From the NCBI GenBank assembly GCA_024180945.1, contig JAKSGN010000005.1:2170001-2234000 (forward strand): DNA of 64,000 nucleotides, read 5' to 3'. A program made the translations under genes and the position numbers. The notes under the pieces are model-generated. The model did not search any database, was not told where the DNA came from, and worked only from the letters and a program-made list of their open reading frames with translations. The first letter of the stretch is position 1. Each line of letters starts with the position of its first letter. Below are positions 1 to 12,554 of the stretch, piece by piece. Origin of the DNA: Macrophomina tecta. Its lineage: Eukaryota > Ascomycota > Dothideomycetes > Botryosphaeriales > Botryosphaeriaceae.

Positions 1-3000
1 ACAATCGAACGTGCACATTGCGGACTGGATGGGCAGTTCTCTCGACGTGAAATCGGCAAACGTGACACCAAGCTTGTCCGACATGGAAAGTGAATCTGCA
101 GCATAGAAGGCCGCCTTGCGAAGGTGGCGCTCGCGTTTCGAAGACTTGGCAGTGGAGAAGCCACCGTTCGACATCATGCTGGACTCAGAGAAATCCGGAG
201 CTGCAACGTTGATGCCTCCAGGAGAACTGCTCGCCGCAGCACTCCTACTGGAGTTAACATCGGATGACGCGTCTGAGTCCGTCTCGGCGTGCTGGATGAT
301 CTCATCGCCTCTTGCCAGCTCTTCTGCCATGGCATCGAAATCGCGCGCCCAGAACCCTTCCTTCGATCGGGCAAGACTAACAAAGAGGCGCACGTAGGCG
401 AGATCGAGGAGAGGAATACTATCGGCAGGAAGAGGGCCGTACGGATTAGGTCTTTCAAGGCTGTGGTGAGGGTTGGCCCTCCATGCAGCTTGCCAAGCCT
501 TGAGCGCTGGCTCGATTTGATTATGCATCTGTTCCGTCTCCGCAGTCGTCCATTGCCGGCCATTGTGTCTTTGCCTCGTCTCCCAAATATAGACGTGAAG
601 GGCATTGATCAACACATAGCAGCCGAATGTGCTTGGCTTGAGAACACTCTCTGAAAATTCGTCGCGATAGATTGAGCCGCCTTGCAGTCCGGAACGCTGA
701 CGTTCACTTGCCGTGAGTAAATGAGTGAGTGCGTCGGCAAAAGCAATACCCTTATGCGAGGCGACCTGCGGACCCCCCAAAGCTATCCATGCTTGTGCAC
801 TCTCAGCAGCCCAAAGATCTTCCTCGCACGGAAGATCAAGGTGCAACTCCGAATTTAAAATTCTTGGAGCGTGGTTGTACCCGATCACTGTGAGACTCGA
901 AAGCACAAATACGGCGTACAGCGTCCGCTTGCGTTCCTCCTGTGTCTTCCAGCGGACCCATTGTGAGTGTTCATCGAGGTTTGCCCACTGATTGGAAGCT
1001 TGGTTCTCGTCGGTCATGTCGATATCTCCGTCGCCATAATTACGCGAGAGTGACTCGTCCACCGGTTGGTCAAGGTTTGCAGCTTTCGCCAGGCTTACGA
1101 GAGCTGCGCAGTGTGTGTAAGCGACATCATTAGCCTGCTTGTCACCACATTGATGGCCGTAGATGAGGTTGAGCAGCATTGACTGCACCAGCCAAAGAGG
1201 CGTCGTATGGCCGCTAGCGTCATGCATCGGGTTGAGTCCGTTGACGGCTGCCGCCAGGTCTGCTCTCCTGCGTTCCTCTAGGTAAAACAAAATCATTTTC
1301 TTTGCTGCCTCGAATAATTCTTTGCCGGCAGCATGCTCGAACTCGTAGAGGGCACCGATGGCCGCCATGGCCAGGATCAAGCACTCTCCGCCACCAACGG
1401 ATCCTCCGTGGCCAAAGGTTGCAGCACGCGGGTTACTCGAGTAAAGAGGCGAGTCGAAAGAGAGCGTCGGAATGTGCAAGAAAGGCATGTGTGGCTGGAA
1501 ATACTGGATATAGGCGCTGACAAATCGTTGAAGGTCGCTAGTACTGGGCAGGGAAGGAAGCTGCGAGGAGGGCATGGTGGGGAGCCCGGGCGACAAAGGC
1601 GAGCTAATAGCCGGCTGCGAATACTTTCGCTGGGTGGAACTATAATTCATCGCCTGCGACAAGCTCATGAGGAGAGACTGTCGAGTGGCATCAGTGATTG
1701 AATCTGTTGAGACGGACGTCACCGAGCTCTGGCGAGCGCTGCCGTTGACTGAAGAGGAAGCTATACTTGTGCTATCAGAGTTGAACGTCGCAGGTGGGTG
1801 GAAGTATTGATTGGGCATTCCAGGGATGCCTGCAGTCGGACTCATTGAGTTCAACGGTTGGGGCGAAGGAAAATACATGTCCTGCCCGTTGTTTTGATCT
1901 TGAATCTGCTTGGGAGAGACAGTGTTGAGCGGATCCATGAGCTCTGGGAAGACGGCGTTCATGGCTTCCATGGAAATTGAGCTGGTGTCAATCATCGACG
2001 TTGTGTTTATTGAGCCGTGCCACATGGAGCCGGTGGATTGCGTCTGCTGGTTGGAACCGTCAAGCATGACCTCGCTAAAACCGCTTTGGCTCGCAGTGCT
2101 GATGGCAGACGGTGAGGACTCGTCTACGGCGGTTTCGTTCGAACCAGCATTCAGATTAAGAGAGCTGTCCAAACCAGCCATCCAGTCGAACTCATCCTCC
2201 TCGATGCCAGCACTGGCCGAGAAAGGAGGGAAAGTCCCGAAAGGAGATGCAGGCGTCCCCAGCGAGCCGCTGAAGTGTAACTGTGCGGGGTTGATGGTAG
2301 ATCCAGATGCGAATAGCTTATCCAGCTCCATCATGTGATCAAACCCTGGGATGGGTGCAGTCCGCAGGCCGCCACTCAAGCCCATTCCCAGATGCGTGTC
2401 AATTTTAGGCAGGCCATGATGATTGCCGTGGTCCATGGAGTTTTGCATTCCACGGAAATCAAAGTTGTGGGACCCGGGAAAGCCCGAAAGGCTTGGGTGG
2501 TGGCTATGACCGTGGGCATGGCCATGGCCCATGGGTATACCAGGGCTTCTTGCCGAGGTGGTGTTATGCGCCGCGAGCAGGTTATTCAGAGCACCAGCAT
2601 CAATATGGCTGATTGTGTTTGCCCTAGGGCGAGCCGTAGGGCCTCCGACACCCGCAGCCCCATTCGCGGTGCTCGCAATCGAATTCTTGCGCACTCTGTT
2701 TGCCGCCCCATTCGGGGGAATGCCTGTTGTGCTCTCACGACGACCGTTCCTGGGCCGAGAAGACGCTGCTCCGGCCTGGTGCAGCTTCTGCTGGTGCCGT
2801 AATAGCAGGTCACGTCTAGCAAAACACCGAGTACATTGCGGGCATTCGAAAGGCTTCTCCTTCGTGTGTGAGCGTTCGTGACGCTTCAAGTGCTCGAGCC
2901 TTGCGAACGAGCGACCACAGGTGCCGCATACGTGCGGCCTAGGCTTGTCGGTCTTGGGTGGGGGAAAGGTCGCATTAGGAGCGGGCTGGGAGGAATCGGC

Positions 3001-3161
3001 TTTGGCGTTGGGCGGGGACGCTGCGTAGTGATGTGAGGTTAGCGGGGCGTTCCAGGAGGCTGCCAAACGTCTGGTGTGTCGAGTGGGGAGCGCTTGCCTT
3101 TGACGTCTGCAGATGCATCGCCAGCGCCGTTCGCAGCGTCTACTGTTGCAGGGGCAGCCAT
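1..3161 (-). CDS. C2H2 zinc-finger transcription factor with fungal_trans domain, 3' partial
   Basis: A nuclear DNA-binding regulator whose reading frame stays open from the fingers to the window edge, so the C-terminus is missing. Two adjacent C2H2 fingers lie at about 2928-2780: the first is C-x2-C-x12-H-x3-H with a THTKEKPF-like linker, the second C-x2-C-x12-H-x4-H. A Ser/Asn/Gly-rich middle with a His-rich patch follows. Around 1560-300 comes a segment typical of the fungal_trans (PF04082) middle homology region, with [19 protein letters not shown]. The likely start is the ATG at 3161, which opens 31 sensible codons starting [12 protein letters not shown], followed by an intron. The splice is unresolved: donor GTTTGG at 3068 is phase 0, while the best acceptor (CTAAC branch, CGCAG at 3021-3023) enters the finger frame in phase 1. 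Acceptor CCCAG at 2986-2988 would fit the phase. Target genes are unknown. Family assignment is confident; the N-terminal exon is not. Confidence 0.85.
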
Positions 3162-6100
3162 GATTGAATCGGAGGCAGGCTCAAGTATCTCTGGCATGCC
3201 GGAGGGTGCGTCGTTCTACACACCGCCACGTCGATCTCGGTCGGGGGTTGAAGCTCTCCACCGGAAGGGCTCAGCGGCTCGCAGGGAGACGTATCGTGGC
3301 CAGCTCGGGGGTGTAAGCGGGCAATGGCAGAAAGGCAGAGCTCCGGGTACTGCTCCGAGTTCACTGCGAGTACAGTAGATAGCTCGGTGGGCGGGCGACG
3401 TGCTCACGGGACGCGCCGGACAGGTAGGGCGCGGGGCAGAGGGCGGCGGGCAGCTGGCGGGTGTCAGACTGGAGGCTGGTATGGCAATACGGTCAGCGGG
3501 CGCGTCAATGCATCGCAGGTGCAGGAGGGTACCTATTCGTCGCTCGGGCCTGTGGGTGGAGAGCTATGCACAGCTCGCAGCGGCGTGACTCGGAGGGCGG
3601 AGTTAAGATTGGCTCGAGGGCGATTCAACGCCGGGGGGAGGATCGAGCGCGCTCGTCGCTGGCGAACATGCACCGTGGAGGACAGGTAATTGAGGGAGAG
3701 GAAGGGAGAATTGCGCGGTGCCGGGACAATTGTGGCGAGTAAGTAGCAGAGTCGCAGAGTAGGTCGCAGGCTGGAGCCCGGCTGGGGAAGTGTGAGGCCG
3801 AGCGAAGCGCAGGGCCAGGGTACAAGCCGTCCGGGGCCCAGCAAGTCAGCTGCGCGGCCGTCTAGAGACGGCGTTTAGCTTTCGTACTGAAACTAACCGG
3901 CCTATCCGATGCGGGCTACTCGGGCAGCCGATCCTGAATTTCGGACTGCTTCCAGAAATTCTCGATGCGTGGGTCGTCGCAATTGTGCTGCTGCAACCCG
4001 GATTCGAGGGCGAGCGCTGCGTTCGGCCTGTTGATGGCGCGCAGCGGGCTGTTGCGGCGCGAGGACAACTGACTTGTGGCACTGCGACACGGCGTCCGGG
4101 GGGCGGGCTAGGAGGAGCAGCAAACAATACCCATACAACGAGGCCTGGGGGGAGCTTGGGGTGGGTGCAGGGCAGGCGCCGGCTAACGGGTGAATTGGCT
4201 GCAGCAGAGGGTCCACCGATCTCAGGGTTCACGGCTGGGCTTGGAGATGGAGGCGGGAGGGCGAGGGCTGCTGCAAAGGGGGAGAGAGAGCGAACGAGCG
4301 AGTGAGGTCGCAGACACCTTAGTCAAGAGCAGCGACGAGGCGATCTTCTACCATCGCGAGAGCGTGCAAGCGTCGACCCAGGCCCTCGAGGCGTGTGTTG
4401 CATGACACAGCCAGAAGCTTTGACGGCAGGGAGCATGGGTCGCTCGACTCGACGCCGCGTGCTGCGGCAGGGCCATGCACCAGCATCCGGCCTCGGGTTC
4501 TTCGAACAAAACGGTAACCAACTGCTGTATTTGCGTACTGAACGGCCGCCTGCAGCAGCCTGCCTGCCTCGCCAGCCGCTGCCAAACCGCCGCCAGCTCG
4601 CGTCCATGCTCACGCACCCGCCCTCGCCCACAGCGGACCCCGTGCCGTCTCTATTCCTTGCGTTATAGCCTCGCTGTGCCGACGATTGCCCGTCTCGCTC
4701 GCATTCATTCCGCATCCTGCCCGCGTCCGGACGCCTCGACCATCGAGATCCCCCCAGGGCATCACCAGCCCAGGCCAGACAAGCGCCATTGGGCGATACC
4801 TTTTGTCAGCCATTTCCCATTGCGACAGCCATCTGTATCAAACACCAGCATGGATTCCCCATACAACCGTCCCGCAGACAACGGCACGGTGGCTTGGAGC
4901 ACGCATGCTTGCTCAACGCGTACCGCCCCATTGACCAAAGATGCGCTGGCCGTCCCTGAGCGCGCGCGCCGCTCTGGCTCTATGTTGCAAACTGCGCCGA
5001 GGGCCTGCAAGCCTGCCTCGCGCCCTTCGGAGGCAGATGCTGGCCAGACTTCGGAGAGATCAAGCTACGCTTGCTGAGGGCTGCTGCGCGCGCAGGCATG
5101 CACATCTCCAACACGGCGGACCCGCATGCGTTGGCATCCTTGACGCATCCTCGCCCAGCGCCATGGACATAGGCGCATCGTTGGAGGCCGCTACTGCCGC
5201 GGCACGTTCTCCTGGCGCGCGCCCGGGGTTGAGGAGGGAGCCGTGTCAATCAATTGCCCTCTTGCGCGCGTCTTTTCAGGGCGGCGATGGGACCCTACGC
5301 GGCCGTGACGATGCGCTTGCCACTCATCTGGGCAGAAATCTGGGGTAGAAACGGGTACGTATCGTAATGATACGCGGAACACGAGCCAGACACGGAGTCC
5401 ATGCCCAATCCTGCCCATGGCTCCGCTGGCGGATGACCCCAGATTTTCTGGCGCCCAAGCCAGTCTGCGCCGCCTGCGCCGTGCGAGCCCGGCCCCCTGC
5501 CTGCTGCCGCCGCTGGCCATTGGTGCCGCTTGGGATCCCACGCTGCAGCACAGTAGCCGCTAACGCTCCGTCTGTCGCCGGCGGGCTTGAGCGGCCGAAA
5601 TTGGCGCAGCGCTGCCTGGGCAGGCGGGACAGAGCTATGGATCTGGGCCGGCATGGCACGTCGTGCGCTGCTGGATCGCAGACGTCGATGCTCTGGACGC
5701 TGCCAGCGTAATTTCGGAGGCTGGCCGCCTCCGACCTTCGTCCCTGGCGACGTTGCAGCGCGTGCACAGCAGCACCAGCACCAGCACCAGCAGCTCCCTC
5801 AACCTCGCCGCCAAGCCCTGGATAGATACGGCCGCGCGCTAGCACGCCCGACGGCCGCTGTGGGCCATTACGCAGCGCAACGCCGCGCATGACCTGACGA
5901 GCGAAGCACTGCCAAGCGCTCTCGGAGAATGCTCCATTTGGCGGCGAGACCCACGCGCTCCAGGCGACGTGGTCAGCGAGATTGCCAGGCACGCCCTTCA
6001 GCGACCTGCTCACCACACCATCAGGGCCTCTCCGGGCCCGCTTGGACATGCGAAAATGACGCAGTTGACGCAGGCCGGGCGCATTGCCAGGGCACCCAGG

Positions 6101-9100
6101 CCCAGAGCGGCCGGCGGCGCGGCTGCATAGCGAGCCTACTAATAGCGGGCAAGATATGGCGCCTGGAGGAGCACTGCGCTCTCGACGATGCAATGCTGTT
6201 CAAAACCCATGATGGGCGAACGTGCAGGCAGGCTCGATGATCACGGCCTGCGCCGCCACCATCACAAGCAGCCAGTCTACCTGCCTGCTGCCTGCCTGTC
6301 TGCCAGTCTTCCTGCAGCAGCGATCCCGACCAACGATCCCGTTTGCCGCCCTCGTTTCTTCATCGCTGAGCCTTGCCGGCGCAGCCTGACGTACTTGTGC
6401 GGCAACGCAGCTAGGAGCAAGGAGAGGCCGCCATGGTAACGATGGCACCCCATTCTGCGTTTCCGCGGACGGGGTCGTTGCTCTGCATGCTATGGTGTCA
6501 ACAGCGGCCGGCTACAGCCACAGCTGTTCCCGTTGACGTAAAAGGCTGCGCGCTCGACTGCGTTCGGTTGTCCGCCGGCTCGGGGCAATGGTGGTGGGCT
6601 CGATGATAGTTCATGCGGCAGTGCAGATCAGGGTTTGCCGCCGGGAGAGAGGCGTCGCCAGTGCTCAGCGTCGCGGCCATTGGGGGCTCGCTGCAGCCTC
6701 TCGTGCAGCGTGGGAAGGGTTCCCGGCAATGATACGTCAATGTGGGCAGCGTGGACGGGCAAATGCGCTTGAAGCAGTGGCCGTCGCAATTGCAGGCTCA
6801 GCGCATCTCACGCCTCTGCTGCAGGATCAAGCGGGCGCTGCATCCATCCAGGACGATCTCCGGCGACGCAGGAGAGGTAGTGAACAAGGGATAAGTATCC
6901 GACTGCACGGCAAGCAACAGGTCGGAGGATCCGAAGCTAGCAGCGACGACGTTATGGCACCCACCCAGGCGCAGCTCAACCGTTTATCACGGCATCGCCA
7001 CGCGGATATCTATTCGCGCAGTGGCACCCGCCTTCCGGGTGGGCCTTCTGGCCAGGACGGGCTCGAACGACATGCACGAGACATCGTAAGCGGGACGGCT
7101 CGAGGAGGAGTCTGGCGGAGGCTCCGTCGCTAAATGCCGTCGTCAGATCAAGCGTGCAGCAGGCCACAGTTTCGCCGGCGAGCAAGCGTGCAGAAAGATG
7201 ATGCACTTCGCACAAGAGCAATATGTACAGCCCACTTCGCGCAAAACGCCCCACTTGCCGCCTTTGGAGAGATCTTTGTCGGCTCTGCCTTCTTGGTATC
7301 GTTAAGCCGACCGCCCCTTGGTCTGGGCGTCAGCCCGCGGGCCAGTCGGAGCCCGGCCCCGGGCGGGCGCGCTGCTGCTCCTATGCTTTCCGGGGCTGTT
7401 CTGTTGCTGAACGCAAGTCTCTGCTAGCCGCCGCGCCGCAAAGCAACGCAATGGCGCGCCCTTCGCCTTTCCTCACCGGCCGCGTCCACTTTTTGAGGCT
7501 GAGTCTGGCGTGCCTTGAAACGCCGCCATCAGCAGATCATATGTTCGGGGCACCTTGCCAGCCCCCGTATTTGTGGGATGTCACTGCACTGTAGCTTCGC
7601 CCTTCCAAGGAAGGTCCCTGAGTCAGAGCCGCAAGCGTTCTTCGCGCAACCTGGGCTTTGGGATGTGGGCGAAGCTTCACGGCTAAACTGGCTTGCGCAG
7701 ATCAAGGCTATATGTAATAGAATTTACCACCCAAGCTCGCCCGCCCTCCAAAAGAGGAGCACGCGACTGAGGAAACTCGACGACAAGGAATGCATACCGT
7801 AACTATCGAGCGCTCCGGCGTTTTGTTGCTGCTGGTTTCAGCTGCAAGTCACCAACATTCGCATCAGGGTGCGACGCCTGCGCCATGCCTGCACAAGAGA
7901 TGGGTGTCAACGACCGTGTACTCTGCATAGAGCAGATACGTACCTCAGCGGCGGCGCTTACACTACCATTACGGTTTGCGGAAAAGGGAAATGCCGAATA
8001 CGAAAGGGAACCCGTCGAGGAGGTGCAGCCTCGATCGCTGACACTCGAAGTCTACTTCCCGTGGGCCTGGACCGCGCTCTCAAAGGCTATGTACATACGA
8101 AAAGTAGTTCAGACGGCCAGTCACCTACCATTGGCCTAACACCACGAATCTTTGTATTGCATGCTGCCGTCGTGGCACCTCTTGCTCAAAATCCCGTCAT
8201 ATCCTGCACGAACCGCTCTTTTTGCCTTCTGCGTTCCAATTCCGCCTGCTTGGCAGCGCTCTCTTTTCATCCGGAGGATGGACGAAATGTTCTCATGACG
8301 TGGAAAGATCACTCGAGTCTTCCCGACTGCTCTCGTCTTCTGCCAGGAAGGCTCAGCTCACCTCAGCCCTAGCGAGAGGCTAGAACGGAGGCCATCATCT
8401 TCTTGAAACAACCAACGTCCCCAGCCAAGGACACTTCTTCATTCGCAACTCATTCTATCTATGCAATCACGGTGCAGGACAAAGTCTTCCTCGACCCTTC
8501 AGCTTGCATCGTCAGGCTCTTGCCCGTCCAGAGAATGCCTATCCACTTCGCAGCCCCGCGTACACGAGCCTGGAACTGGGGAAAGGGCAACGGCACGCGT
8601 CATTAATATTACGCTCTGCAGCGATCGTCGGCACATATCCACATGGCCATTGGTTTCCAACAACAACTGACGAAGGGACAGAGACGAGAGCAGGTGAGCC
8701 GGCAACGAGAACGCGCAAGCCGGGTGGTGAGCATGGGCTGACCGTCGTCCAATTGGCACCTGCCGTCATTCTGAAACAAGCAGGCTGCAGCATCACTTTC
8801 ACCATCCCGGCAGCAGGAGATCCTGTGCTACCTGAACCAAGATGACAGCCAGCTGCAGTGAGCTACAAGAGAGAGAGGCTTTCTTGCAACCAATGGCAAC
8901 CCGCATGACTGTCGTACTTGCACCAGTCGTGCCGCGTCGGCCAACCTGTTAGGTGCGTCAGTTGGAAGGTTTGCCTTGTACTGCACGGATCATCGACGCT
9001 TGGTGATTCGCATCACTGGGGTCTTCATCCGCTTTGTCTTCACGCATGCTGCTTATTTCCGATGTTAACGGCAACTTACCCGGGCAATGGTTGGAACTGC

Positions 9101-10201
9101 CTTCCGTTGTTCTCTCTCATTTTCGTGACATAGTCCCTTGCCTCCCTTCCCGCCTGGCCAACCCCTTGATGCCTGTGGCATTCCTTGTGTGTAGGCGGGG
9201 TTGTTTTCTCTTGTCTTGGTAATCTTCTCAGACTCAGTGAAGAGAGGTTCGCCAGGCGAACAAGGTATACCAGTACATCTGACGTAATTAGTAAGGCCCA
9301 TGTGCGATTCGGTACGAGAAGGACGTTCTCCTGTTGGAATAACTTTACAAGATGGCCTACACATTGACGGAGCTGTTGTATGGTTGGAACACGGCAGGTC
9401 TCTGTGGAAGATCCCAGAAACTATCATTACCTTGAAGGGCTACTTTCGAATAATCTCCGCCAAATCATGCACGCCCCACCTGTTAAAATGTAGCTTCCGT
9501 GTGCCACATGCTTATACAATGACTAAACCTCCAGTTTCCTGACTGGTCAGAAGCCGCTGGATGATGTCATTTGCGTTGAACTTGGCAGTTATATTTGAAC
9601 GATGACCGGAAGTAAGCATTGGAAATTGAGGCAGTCGTGTGTACGTGAAGTCCTACAAAATGACGGCCTTTGGTATCTATAGAATTGCTTAAACAGCCTA
9701 TGAGCGACGGTGGAAAAACGGTTGCTACTGCTCACGGCAATAGTCAAATCTTAAATTTCGCTCAGAATTAGCCAATTCCGGTCGTCATCCATGGACAAGG
9801 TGTCGTGAAGCGGATGATTGAGCCGTGCATATTCTTGCCTGGTTTGTCGTGAAATTGATTCTGCCCGCTAGAGTGAAAGAAGATTTATGAGACGCTCTCG
9901 TTGGAAACGGTTTTAGACCCAGCTGAGAATTTTTTTTTTCTGCTCACAATGATATGGTCTCTAAATCTCTAAAGTGGAACTCTGGGCAAAGGCGATTGTG
10001 AGCCCTTCTCATCAGTGGACTTGGTGACGAAACTCAGGGCTCTCCTATACAAGTAACATATCTTGGCCAAGAATCTCAACTAGCACGTCTTCTCTTAGAA
10101 ATTTCGAGTTCAAGGCCGCTGAAACGCCATCTACCTGTGAACGCCAACCCATGCGAAAATTTTGCTCCATTTGTCCTCAGCACTTTCACCAGACAGAGCT
10201 T
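3162..10201. other. 7 kb gene-free interval upstream of the C2H2 factor
   Basis: No coding region could be supported. Open frames here (for example 289 codons at 5324-6193, minus) are Arg/Ala/Pro/Gly-rich shadows of GC-rich DNA without recognisable domains or consistent splice sites. The part from 3.2 to 7.5 kb is GC-rich and the part from 8.9 to 10.2 kb is clearly richer in A/T. A short CAGCAC triplet repeat lies near 5768-5794. The interval probably holds the promoter and 5' leader of the C2H2 factor and the 3' flank of NOP16. Non-coding transcripts cannot be excluded. Confidence 0.6.
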
Positions 10202-10934
10202 CTATGCCTGCCGGGACTCCTGCCATTTCTTGACCCGTCTTCTGATATCGGCCTCGGTCTGTTGCATGGGATTGAGCTTCATGTCTCGGCTCATCTTGCC
10301 GTAATTGTCCCCGTACTTGTTGACCAGCCTCTCGATCCACTCGACCTCTCGCTCTGATTGTTTGCGCGGGGCCTTGCGCTTCGCCGCCGAAAGAGCGTGT
10401 GCTTCCAACTGCCTAACGACCGGATTGTCGCTCTTCCCAGCAGTTGCGGGGTCTACGGCCGGGGCGTCGTGCTCGGTGATGCCTTGCCACTCGGCTTCCT
10501 CCTCCTCCAGCTCGTTCAGAGGGTCGTTCAAAGGGTTCGTACGCTTGCCATCCTCGACAAGGCGAACCTCTCCGGTCTCCGGATCGCGCTCGATACGGGC
10601 CTCGGCAGTTTTTATGGCCGTCGCAACCTTGGGGTTCACAGCGAGCGGTGCGGCGACAGTGTTGGGCGTATCGGCAGACTTGGCGGTTTTCTCCACACCA
10701 CCCGTCACGGCGTTCAACTTAGTGGTGAGACCAAGGCGACGGTAGTTCTGGGTAAGGGTTTCATGCTTGTTCCTGGGGCGAGTTAGCGCACTCATACGGC
10801 GGCCGGGCAGAACGCAGAGCATACCAGTTTGCGGCGATAATTGGGTTGTTCAAGACCTTCTTCTTAGACTGGGGCTTCTTGCGGACCTTGCTGATGGACG
10901 AGCGGTTTTTCCGCTTCTGGAGTTCGCGACCCAT
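10202..10934 (-). CDS. NOP16: Nop16-like 60S ribosome biogenesis protein
   Basis: Nucleolar factor of 66S pre-ribosomes needed for assembly of the large ribosomal subunit. There are two exons, 10934-10825 and 10772-10202, with an intron of 52 bp (donor GTATGC, acceptor CCCCAG, branch GCTAAC). The splice falls inside a Trp codon and joins the conserved N-terminal stretch NPIIAANW to KHETLTQNYRRLGL, as expected for this family. The product is 226 aa, a normal length. The N-terminus is highly basic (MGRELQKRKNRSSISKVRKK), an acidic Glu run lies in the middle, and the C-terminal third carries the family motif VEWIERLVNKYGDNYGKM. The gene is divergent from the ZIP transporter gene with only 201 bp between the two start codons. 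Confidence 0.95.
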
Positions 10935-11135
10935 GGCTGCTGTTCTGGCGGCGTCGGAGAGGCAGTATTGGATGTCAGCTTTTCCCCAGAAGTTTTGCGA
11001 CGGCCAGTATCGATAAGAGCCGGATAACGTAATCGCCGAAATGACGCTCGGCGTTAGTGGACGCGAGCTGTTCAGCCGCTCCTCCAGCTGCGATTGCGGA
11101 GCGAGCTCTCCCTCTGCACATTCCCAATCAACAAG
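10935..11135. promoter_or_regulatory. Compact bidirectional promoter NOP16 / ZIP transporter
   Basis: The 201 bp between the two divergent start codons must hold both core promoters and both 5' leaders unless transcription starts overlap. No clear TATA box is seen. This is inferred from gene arrangement only. Confidence 0.6.
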
Positions 11136-12554
11136 ATGCTCTCGCGGAGGTCGTTGTTCATCCTCGTGGCACTGGCCATCTATCTGCTCTGCCAGGCCGC
11201 CGCTGAAGTTCACATTGAGTCCGCCAAACAGAATGTCCCCGCCGCCCAGCTCTCGCCAGCTCAGATCGAGCACAAGCTCCAGGTAAGCTATCGTATGCTC
11301 GTGCGATTTGCGCACTTTGCCATTGGCGCTTCGCTGGGGCTTCTGGGACGTAATGTACTGATCTGGATACAGGAGTGCCCCATCGTTGAAGAGTTGAATG
11401 CTCACAAGACGGCGACTGCTCCTCCAGCCGGGAGCTTGACTTCGCGTATCTTCGCTGTCCTTTTCCCGGGTAGCCCGGCCGTGAATGCTCTTCTTGCGAC
11501 CCTGTACATCTCCGGTCCACCGAACTTTCTGCTGGCATTATGCCCCCCCAATATCGATCCCTCTTCGCTCAGTGTCATGGTCGCCTTCGCCGTTGGTGGA
11601 CTGATGGGTGATACGCTGTTCCATCTGCTTCCTGAGATTTTCCTGGGCGAGGATGAACCGGAAAGCGTCAAGTTCGTCATGGTGGAGCCGAATAAGAACC
11701 TGTTGTTGGGCGTGGCCATAATGGTGGGATTCATGACCTTTGTGGCCATGGACAAGGGTTTGCGCATTGCGACCGGCGGCGAGGATCCTCATGACCATTC
11801 GCACGGCCACAGTCACGCCCACGTGGCAGGAGAGGATAAATCCACGGCCTCCGCGTCTGGTATGGACAGCCCCGATGCCTCTTCGCTGCGCTCCCGAAAG
11901 TCGGAGCCGGGCTCAGTTACCGCCCCCGCTCCTGAGAGGGATGAGCCCTCTTCCAGTGTCAAGCTTGGAGGCTATTTGAACCTCATTGCCGATTTCAGCC
12001 ACAACATCACTGATGGCATTGCGCTTTCTTCGTCCTTCTACGCCTCTCCGACACTAGGAGCTACCACTACTGTTGCTGTTTTCTTCCACGAGATTCCCCA
12101 CGAAGTTGGTGACTTCGCACTGCTGGTCCAATCAGGTTTCAGCAAGCGCGCTGCTATGGGTGCTCAATTCGTGACAGCCGTTGGAGCTTTCCTTGGTACC
12201 CTCATCGGGATCGCCGTTCAAGAATTTGGCGGGTCCTCCAGTGGTGGACTTGGCGAAGCAGATGGTCCTGGACTTTTCGGTACAAGTCTTCAATGGGGGG
12301 ACATGCTTCTCCCTTTTACTGCAGGTACTTTCTTGTACGTCGGCACCGTTGCCGTGATTCCAGAAATGCTGGAGACCGGTCCAGACAAGAGCGCAGAACT
12401 CAAGAAGATCTTGACGCAATTCGTCGCCATAGCCGCTGGAGCAGGTATCATGCTTGCGTAAGTTCTACGTTCCTCCCTCTTAATCAATCCCGTGCGCTCT
12501 CTATTGAAACTGCGTATGTGCTAATTTCGTATCGCTAGTATTTCCTGGTCATAA
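11136..12554 (+). CDS. YKE4: ZIP-family zinc transporter, LIV-1/KE4 (Yke4) type
   Basis: Multi-spanning membrane transporter moving Zn2+ toward the cytosol. Yeast Yke4 and human ZIP7 act in the ER/Golgi, so a secretory-pathway site is inferred. There are three exons: 11136-11282, 11373-12457 and 12539-12554. Intron 1 is 90 bp, in frame and without a stop, so unspliced reading is possible, but donor GTAAGC and acceptor ATACAG are good. Intron 2 has donor GTAAGT and acceptor GCTAG and leaves a five-codon end, AISWS. The product is 415 aa. It begins with a hydrophobic signal-like segment (MLSRRSLFILVALAIYLL). A His-rich cytosolic loop near residue 190 reads HDHSHGHSHAH. HNITDG near 259-264 and HEIPHEVGD near 288-296 are the metal-site motifs of LIV-1 ZIPs. 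The ATG at 11136 is chosen over one 42 bp upstream because it starts the signal segment. Confidence 0.93.

Noticed and set aside
5324..6193. 289-codon open frame on the minus strand
   Set aside because: Arg/Ala/Gly/Pro-rich, GC-driven, overlapped by frames on the other strand, no domain and no splice partners.
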